Assembly (NCBI GenBank): GCA_027334785.1
Contig: DAHWQF010000090.1
Coordinates: forward strand, 1-9,881
Direction: 5' to 3'
DNA from: Acidimicrobiaceae bacterium
Lineage (GTDB): Bacteria; Actinomycetota; Acidimicrobiia; Acidimicrobiales; Palsa-688
Length of the DNA: 9,881 bases
The translations under genes and the position numbers were made by a program. Below the pieces are notes generated by a model that worked only from the letters and a program-made list of their open reading frames with translations, was not told the DNA's origin and searched no databases. Positions 5,767-9,881 of this stretch are shown piece after piece. How positions within the stretch are numbered: the first letter of the stretch is position 1; each line of letters opens with the position of its first letter.

Positions 5767-7353
5767 TTGGAGGAAAGCAGAAGGGTCGTGCTGGCGGGCA
5801 GCAGCCGCCAAGCCGTAGAAGGCGCGAGGACGATCGGCCCGGTCCACGACGACGAGCCCGTCCAGGTCACAGTCGTCCTCCGCCGGCGGGCTTCGCTGCC
5901 CGCCGACGTGCTGGCCGGGCAGCGCCGGCTCAGCCGGGAGGAGTTGCGCTCGGCCCACGGCGCTGACCCCGGTGAGCTCCGCCGGGTCGTCGAGGCCTTG
6001 GAGGCTGCCGGCGCCCGGGTGGTCGACCAGGACGCCGGGAGCAGGCGCGTGGTCGCCGTTGGCCCCGCTGGCGTCCTGACGCGGTTTTTCGGTACCGCGC
6101 TGCAAGAGGTCGAGAGCATAAGCCCGGTAACGGGGCTGCCCGTACGCCATCGCCAGCGCACCGGCCCGCTCAGCCTGCCTGCGGATGTGGCCGAGGTAGT
6201 GACCGCCGTGCTGGGGCTCGACGACAGGCCCCAGGCGCAGCCGCACCTTCGTGCTGCCAGCCCCGCGACGGTGGCGACGTCGTACACGCCGGCGCAGGTC
6301 GCCTCCCTGTACGGCTTCCCGTCCGGCACCGACGGCACCGGCCAAGTCGTCGCCGTGGTCGAACTGGGCGGTGGGCTCTCGCAAACTGACCTGGCGAAGT
6401 ACTTCTCGGGCCTCGGCCTCCCGGCCCCCGACGTGCGGGCGGTGAGCGTGGACGGGGCCCCCACAGCCAGCGGAGTTGAGGCCAACGCAGACGTGGAGGT
6501 GGCACTAGATGTCGAGGTGATCGGTGCCGCGGCGCCCGGGGCAGCCCAGGTCGTGTACTTCGCGCCCAATACCGACGCCGGTTTCCACGACGCTCTCGCC
6601 GAAGCTGTGTCGGCGCAGCCCACCCCCGTAGCCGTCAGCATCAGCTGGGGACAGAGCGAGGACAGTTGGTCCGTCCAGGGCCGGGACGCCCTCGACAAGG
6701 TGTGCAGTGACGCCGTGGCCCTCGGGGTCACCGTGACCGTCGCCGCCGGTGACAGCGGGAGCGATGACGGGGTGGGCGACGGCCAGCCCCATGTCGATTT
6801 CCCGGCTTCGAGCCCCTACGTGCTCGGCTGCGGCGGGACCCGCTTGGAGGCGGGTGCCGGGACGCGCGCGGAGGCTTCCGAGGTGGTCTGGGACGATCTC
6901 CCCCACGGCGGGGCAACTGGGGGTGGCGTGAGCGATGTCTACCCGCTGCCTTCATGGCAGCAGGCGGCGAGCCAGGTAACGAGAGCGGGCACCGGCACGG
7001 CGGGGCGAGGGGTGCCGGACGTGGCCGGCGACGCCTCGCCAGAGACGGGCTACCAGGTGCTCGCCGACGGCACCGAGCAGGTCGTCGGGGGCACGAGCGC
7101 GGTGGCGCCCCTGTGGGCTGCTCTCATTGCCCGCCTCGCCCAGGCCCTCGGGCGCTCGCCCGGGTGGCTCCCGCCGGCGCTCTATGCGGGCGTAATGCCG
7201 GGCGTGCCGGCGCCGGGGCTGCGGGACATCACTTCTGGGGACAACGGTGCCTACCAGGCCGGGAAGGGATGGGACGCGTGCACCGGCCTTGGGAGCCCGG
7301 TCGGCACGGTGCTGCTTGCCCGCCTGGAAAGCGGGGGCGCTCCGAAGGGCTGA
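5767..7353 (+). CDS. Sedolisin/kumamolisin-type serine-carboxyl peptidase (S53) with pro-domain
   Basis: This 528-residue protein is a subtilisin-fold peptidase that uses a Ser-Glu-Asp triad; many relatives work at acidic pH. Residues 1 to about 165 match the pro-kumamolisin activation domain (VQVTVVLRRR, then SREEL). The catalytic domain begins near SYTPAQVASLYGFP (172-185). Catalytic residues are all visible: Glu244 and Asp248 in EVALD, oxyanion Asp329 in AAGDSG, and Ser444 in GGTSAVAP. The C-terminal calcium site is intact: Asp487-Ile488 in RDITSGDNG and the G499-K-G501-W-D503 motif in AGKGWDACTGLGSP. The TTG start is supported by GGGGAGG upstream and an in-frame stop at 5728. There is no hydrophobic signal peptide and no room for one upstream, so the enzyme is intracellular or leaves by an unconventional route. 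It is divergent from the BNR-moaD-tricorn genes. No membrane segment is seen. Confidence 0.93.
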   Translation: MEESRRVVLAGSSRQAVEGARTIGPVHDDEPVQVTVVLRRRASLPADVLAGQRRLSREELRSAHGADPGELRRVVEALEAAGARVVDQDAGSRRVVAVGPAGVLTRFFGTALQEVESISPVTGLPVRHRQRTGPLSLPADVAEVVTAVLGLDDRPQAQPHLRAASPATVATSYTPAQVASLYGFPSGTDGTGQVVAVVELGGGLSQTDLAKYFSGLGLPAPDVRAVSVDGAPTASGVEANADVEVALDVEVIGAAAPGAAQVVYFAPNTDAGFHDALAEAVSAQPTPVAVSISWGQSEDSWSVQGRDALDKVCSDAVALGVTVTVAAGDSGSDDGVGDGQPHVDFPASSPYVLGCGGTRLEAGAGTRAEASEVVWDDLPHGGATGGGVSDVYPLPSWQQAASQVTRAGTGTAGRGVPDVAGDASPETGYQVLADGTEQVVGGTSAVAPLWAALIARLAQALGRSPGWLPPALYAGVMPGVPAPGLRDITSGDNGAYQAGKGWDACTGLGSPVGTVLLARLESGGAPKG

Positions 7354-7417
7354 GGCCAACCGTGCCCGGCCGTAGCGGCCAGGCGAGGTTGCCGTCAGGG
7401 CCCAGGGTCACCGTGAG

Positions 7418-7436
7418 AAGGGACCTTCGGGCCCTT
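7418..7436 (+). terminator. Hairpin, possible U-less terminator or regulatory stem before hoxE
   Basis: AAGGG pairs with CCCTT and CC with GG around a TTC loop, giving 7 base pairs with one A-G mismatch. No T run follows, so termination would have to be of the U-less kind. It overlaps the candidate -35 of the hox promoter, so it may instead be a protein-binding site on DNA. Weak evidence. Confidence 0.25.
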
Positions 7437-7464
7437 GTACCCCCAAGGGGGGGCGGCGTAGCGT
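7435..7464 (+). promoter_or_regulatory. Candidate promoter for the hox genes
   Basis: TTGTAC (7435-7440) and TAGCGT (7459-7464) are separated by 18 bases. The second element fits TANNNT and the first keeps only the TTG of TTGACA. A transcript from here would start near 7471 and give a leader of about 50 bases. This is a weak match by eye only. Confidence 0.25.
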
Positions 7465-7501
7465 GGCCATGGCCCGCGGCACAGGGCGAGCGACAATTGG
7501 C

Positions 7502-7509
7502 AAAGGAGG
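7502..7509 (+). promoter_or_regulatory. Ribosome binding site for hoxE
   Basis: AAAGGAGG is a near-perfect anti-16S match, 11 bases before the GTG at 7521. The spacing is a little long, but no other in-frame start is better placed. Confidence 0.75.
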
Positions 7510-7520
7510 CCAAATAACTA

Positions 7521-8033
7521 GTGGCAGTCGCAACTGTTCAGCCCGATCCAGGCCGTCCCCAGGCTGGCGTCCCGAGCGACGGCGGACGCTGGGACCAGGT
7601 AGAAGCGAAAATGCGCGAGCTCGGCTACCGGCCCGACGCCCTGATCGAGGTGCTCCACACCGCTCAGGAAGCCTTTGGTTACCTCGACCCGGAGGTACTT
7701 TCCTACGTAGGGGACCGCCTTGGGGTGCCGCAGAGCAAGGCCTACGGTGTGGCCACGTTTTACTCTTATTTTACGCTCGAGCCGGTAGCCCGCCACAGCT
7801 GTGTGGTCTGCACCGGGACCGCCTGCTATTTGGACGGCGCCGGCGCCTTGCTCGGCGCTGTTACCGGCGTGCTCGCTGCCCGGGGGAAAGAGGCCGCCCC
7901 CGACCGGTGGCTCTCGCTCGAGGAGGTGCGCTGCCTCGGGCCGTGCAGCATGGCGCCGGTCGCGGTCGTGGACGGTGAGGTGCACGGGAAGTTGTCCCCT
8001 CCGGAACTGGCCTCGTTAGTGGAGGCGCTGTGA
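7521..8033 (+). CDS. hoxE: HoxE/NuoE-like [2Fe-2S] diaphorase subunit
   Basis: This 170-residue protein belongs to the 24-kDa complex I subunit family (NuoE, HoxE, FdsG), a helical N-terminal part joined to a thioredoxin-like [2Fe-2S] domain. The helical part includes DALIEVLHTAQEAFGYLDPEV (about 39-59), and the family signature VPQSKAYGVATFYSYF is at 69-84. The cluster ligands are complete: Cys97 and Cys102 in CTGTAC and Cys138 and Cys142 in CLGPC. Cys94 is an extra nearby cysteine. HoxE carries one [2Fe-2S] cluster and helps pass electrons between the FMN/NAD(P) subunit HoxF and the rest of the complex. The name hoxE rather than nuoE rests on the following hoxF and hoxU and on the absence of other nuo genes upstream. 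The GTG start has a strong AAAGGAGG. Its TGA overlaps the hoxF GTG. Confidence 0.82.
   Translation: MAVATVQPDPGRPQAGVPSDGGRWDQVEAKMRELGYRPDALIEVLHTAQEAFGYLDPEVLSYVGDRLGVPQSKAYGVATFYSYFTLEPVARHSCVVCTGTACYLDGAGALLGAVTGVLAARGKEAAPDRWLSLEEVRCLGPCSMAPVAVVDGEVHGKLSPPELASLVEAL
8021..8025 (+). promoter_or_regulatory. Ribosome binding site for hoxF
   Basis: GGAGG lies 4 bases before the GTG at 8030, inside the end of hoxE. It supports the GTGA overlap start for hoxF. Confidence 0.65.
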
Positions 8034-9688
8034 GCGCCGCGGCCCCGGCCGCGGCCCCGGCCGGGGCCCAGCCGCCGAGGGCTTCTGCCAACGTCTGCCA
8101 GGCAGCCAGTTGCCTGGCGATGGGCTCGGCCGAGGTGTGCCAAGCCTTGGAGGCAGAGGTGGCCGCCGCCGGCCTCGCCGATGTGACCGTCCGGCGCGTC
8201 GGCTGCCTCGGGTTGTGCGCCGCCGGCCCGCTGGTGGAGGTGCCCGAGCAGGGCAGGATTTTCGAGCGGGTCGTGCCGGGCGACCCTTCCAGCCACGAGG
8301 CCTTGCTCGCCAGTTTGAAAGGGGAAGCGCAGGGCGGGCGGCCGGTGGCGAGCGACCCGTTTTATTCCCGCCAGGTCAAGGTGGTGCTGGAGCGCTGCGG
8401 GAAAGTGGACCCCGAGAACATCGACGACTACTTGGCGACTGGAGGCTACGAGGCGCTGGCCAAGGTGGTCGGTTCGATGTCGCCAGACGAGGTGACGAGC
8501 GAGGTCGTGAAAAGCGGCCTGCGCGGGCGAGGGGGCGCTGGTTACCCGACGGGGCTTAAGTGGAGGACGGTGGCCAAAGAGGCCGGGGTGGCGGGAAAGT
8601 TCGTAGTGTGCAACGCCGACGAGGGGGACCCCGGCGCGTTCATGGACCGCAGCGTAATGGAAAGCTCCCCGCACCAGGTCCTCGAGGGCATGGCCATCGC
8701 GGGCTATGCCGTCGGTGCCAACCGGGGTTATGTCTACGTCCGGGCCGAGTACCCCCTGGCTGCCGAACGCCTCGCGCTCGCCATCCGCCAGGCGGAACAA
8801 AAGGGCTACCTAGGGGCCAGGGTGGCCGGCACGCGCTTTTCCTTCCACGTGGAGCTGCGGATGGGGGCGGGAGCTTACGTTTGCGGCGAGGAGACGGCGC
8901 TCATCGCGTCCATACAAGGGGAACGTGGCACGCCGAGGCCCCGGCCCCCCTACCCGGCGGCCTCTGGCCTCTGGGGCTGCCCCACGCTCATCAACAACGT
9001 GGAGACTTTCGCCAACGTGCCCTCCATAATAAAAAGAGGCGGGGAGTGGTTCTCCTCCATAGGCACCGAGCGCTCCAAGGGGACGAAGGTCTTCTCCTTG
9101 GCCGGGGCGGTCAAAAACACCGGGGTCATCGAGGTCCCGATGGGGCTCACCCTGCGGGAAATAGTCTTTGACATCGGCGCCGGGCTGGCGCCGGGCCGGC
9201 GCTTCAAGGCCGTCCAAACCGGCGGTCCCGCCGGCGGCTGCCTGCCCGAGGAGTTGCTCGACATGCCGGTGGACTACGAGAGCTTGACCCAAGCAGGCTC
9301 GATGATGGGCTCGGGCGGCATGATCGTGATGGACGACACCAGCTGTATGGTCGACGTTGCCAAGTTTTTCATGGATTTTTGCCGGCAGGAGTCCTGCGGC
9401 AAGTGCGTCCCCTGCCGGGTCGGGACGCACGAGATGTGGCGCTCGCTCGACCGCATGACCCGAGGCGTTGCGAACCGACGGGACTTGGAGCAGCTGGAAA
9501 GTCTGGCCGGGATGGTCCGGGCCATGAGCCTGTGCGGGCTCGGGCAAGGCGCTCCCAGCCCTGTATTTTCCACCCTGCGCTATTTCCGGGACGAGTACCT
9601 GGCGCATATCGACGAGCACGTGTGCCCGGCTGGGTCCTGCCCGATGGGCGCGGCCGAGCCCGTGGCCGCGGGGGTGGGCCAGGCATGA
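8030..9688 (+). CDS. hoxF: HoxF diaphorase subunit (NuoF-like, FMN and NAD(P)H binding) with N-terminal thioredoxin-like [2Fe-2S] domain
   Basis: This 552-residue flavoprotein oxidises or reduces NAD(P)H through FMN. After an Ala/Pro tail (2-18), a thioredoxin-like [2Fe-2S] domain has Cys23-x4-Cys28 and Cys59-x3-Cys63. The NuoF core follows: FMN-binding GLRGRGGAGYPTGLKW (163-178), NADH-binding NADEGDPGAFMDR (195-207), MGAGAYVCGEETAL (278-291), and the [4Fe-4S] ligands Cys456, Cys459 and Cys462 in ESCGKCVPCR plus Cys502 in SLCGLGQGAP. The added N-terminal [2Fe-2S] domain is typical of HoxF, and of FdsB or HndC, not of plain NuoF. The C-terminus has CPAGSC (532-537), like the start of the ferredoxin tail in HndC/HydB-type proteins, but no further cluster motif. 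The GTG overlaps the hoxE stop (GTGA) and the stop overlaps the hoxU ATG (ATGA), so the three genes form one operon. The partner could be a hydrogenase or a formate dehydrogenase. Confidence 0.85.
   Translation: MSAAAPAAAPAGAQPPRASANVCQAASCLAMGSAEVCQALEAEVAAAGLADVTVRRVGCLGLCAAGPLVEVPEQGRIFERVVPGDPSSHEALLASLKGEAQGGRPVASDPFYSRQVKVVLERCGKVDPENIDDYLATGGYEALAKVVGSMSPDEVTSEVVKSGLRGRGGAGYPTGLKWRTVAKEAGVAGKFVVCNADEGDPGAFMDRSVMESSPHQVLEGMAIAGYAVGANRGYVYVRAEYPLAAERLALAIRQAEQKGYLGARVAGTRFSFHVELRMGAGAYVCGEETALIASIQGERGTPRPRPPYPAASGLWGCPTLINNVETFANVPSIIKRGGEWFSSIGTERSKGTKVFSLAGAVKNTGVIEVPMGLTLREIVFDIGAGLAPGRRFKAVQTGGPAGGCLPEELLDMPVDYESLTQAGSMMGSGGMIVMDDTSCMVDVAKFFMDFCRQESCGKCVPCRVGTHEMWRSLDRMTRGVANRRDLEQLESLAGMVRAMSLCGLGQGAPSPVFSTLRYFRDEYLAHIDEHVCPAGSCPMGAAEPVAAGVGQA
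8036..8063 (+). repeat. GC-only 12-bp tandem repeat in the start of hoxF
   Basis: A period-12 repeat (CGCGGCCCCGGC at 8038-8049 and 8050-8061, with flanking extension) encodes the Ala-Ala-Pro-Ala tail of HoxF. It lies in a 36-base stretch without A or T (8034-8069). Such repeats are prone to slippage and to strong RNA structure. Confidence 0.8.
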
Positions 9689-9881
9689 GCGAGGTCAGGA
9701 CACTGCAGATAGATGGCAAGGACGTAGCGGCCAGGTCGGACGAGACCATCCTTTCTGCCGCCGAGGAAAACGAGATCCACATCCCGACGCTTTGCCACCT
9801 CGAGGGCCTTTCGGACGTGGGTGCCTGCCGGCTCTGCGTGGTCGAGGTCGAGGGCACCCCGAAGCTCATGTCGGCGTGCAC
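9685..9881 (+). CDS. hoxU: HoxU-like ferredoxin-domain diaphorase subunit (5' part only)
   Basis: The visible 65 residues are the N-terminal complex I-type [2Fe-2S] ferredoxin domain shared by HoxU, NuoG and FdsA. Cluster ligands are Cys37 (IPTLCHLEGL), Cys48 and Cys51 (GACRLC) and Cys65 (LMSAC), with spacing C-x10-C-x2-C-x13-C as expected. The stretch IPTLCHLEGLSDVGACRLCVVEVEGTPKLMSAC is, from memory, closest to cyanobacterial-type HoxU. HoxU relays electrons from HoxF to the hydrogenase module HoxYH; a full HoxU is about 235-240 residues and has further [4Fe-4S] motifs. If the gene ran to 700 or more residues it would instead be NuoG- or FdsA-like, and this cannot be decided here. The ATG overlaps the hoxF stop (ATGA, 9685-9688). 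The window ends inside the gene. Confidence 0.78.
   Translation, partial: MSEVRTLQIDGKDVAARSDETILSAAEENEIHIPTLCHLEGLSDVGACRLCVVEVEGTPKLMSAC

Larger units (their letters stand above)
7354..7520. other. Non-coding gap between the sedolisin gene and hoxE
   Basis: These 167 bases hold no convincing gene. They contain a GGCCG-TAG-CGGCC inverted repeat (7368-7380) shortly after the sedolisin stop, a larger hairpin at 7418-7436, a candidate promoter at 7435-7464, and the hoxE ribosome binding site. The run CCCCCAAGGGGGGG (7440-7453) is also notable, but its 2-base loop makes it an unlikely hairpin. Confidence 0.5.

Noticed and set aside
5704..6731. - strand open frames opposite the sedolisin gene
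   Set aside because: Ser/Thr/Ala/Arg-rich translations with no motif, antisense to an S53 gene with all catalytic residues.
7440..7453. CCCCCAAGGGGGGG as a hairpin
   Set aside because: The loop would be only 2 bases, too small for a stable stem; kept only as a compositional oddity.
7826..8800. 324-codon - strand frame opposite hoxE and hoxF
   Set aside because: Antisense to two genes with complete iron-sulfur and flavin motifs; no supporting features.
9024..9050. Possible internal translation start after the AT-rich, purine-rich patch in hoxF
   Set aside because: No start codon in the hoxF frame is placed at a useful distance, and cutting the gene here would separate it from its FMN and NADH motifs.
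1..9881. CRISPR arrays, transfer or ribosomal RNA genes, insertion sequences
   Set aside because: No regularly spaced repeats, no tRNA-like or rRNA-like sequence, and no transposase or terminal inverted repeats were seen on either strand.

Overview
The window is very GC-rich, uses GTG and TTG starts freely, and packs genes with 4-base stop/start overlaps (GTGA three times, ATGA once). Together with the gene content (LivF-type ABC ATPase, actinobacterial-style universal stress protein, tricorn peptidase, sedolisin, HoxEFU diaphorase) this suggests a high-GC actinobacterium, possibly of the Acidimicrobiia type. That placement is inference from style and content; no marker gene is present.

Layout. 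(1) Bases 1-741, + strand: the 3' end of a LivF-like branched-chain amino-acid ABC ATPase, translationally coupled to a small UspA-family protein. (2) Bases 738-5650, - strand: an apparent three-gene operon read right to left: a six-Asp-box BNR beta-propeller protein, a MoaD/CysO/SAMP-like ubiquitin-fold protein ending in Gly-Gly, and a full-length tricorn peptidase with its catalytic residues intact. The tricorn stop codon and the usp stop codon share one CTAG palindrome. (3) Bases 5651-5766: divergent intergenic region. (4) Bases 5767-7353, + strand: a sedolisin/kumamolisin-type (S53) peptidase with pro-domain and complete catalytic and calcium residues but no signal peptide. (5) Bases 7354-7520: non-coding, with hairpins and a weak candidate promoter. 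(6) Bases 7521-9881, + strand: hoxE, hoxF and the 5' part of hoxU, the NAD(P)H-oxidising diaphorase module of a bidirectional group 3d [NiFe] hydrogenase or a related dehydrogenase. The window ends inside hoxU, so the catalytic partner is not visible.

How they work together. The middle block is the most interesting: a ubiquitin-like protein with a free di-glycine end is placed directly upstream of a peptide-degrading tricorn enzyme and downstream of a propeller protein to which it is translationally coupled, with a second unusual peptidase divergent from them. This is a candidate bacterial modifier/peptidase cassette, though a sulfur-carrier role for the small protein is equally compatible with the sequence. 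The right-hand block is a redox module: HoxE and HoxF (FMN, NADH site, [4Fe-4S], two thioredoxin-like [2Fe-2S] domains) pass electrons via HoxU to a partner encoded beyond the window. No RNA gene, mobile element, CRISPR array or attachment site was recognised.
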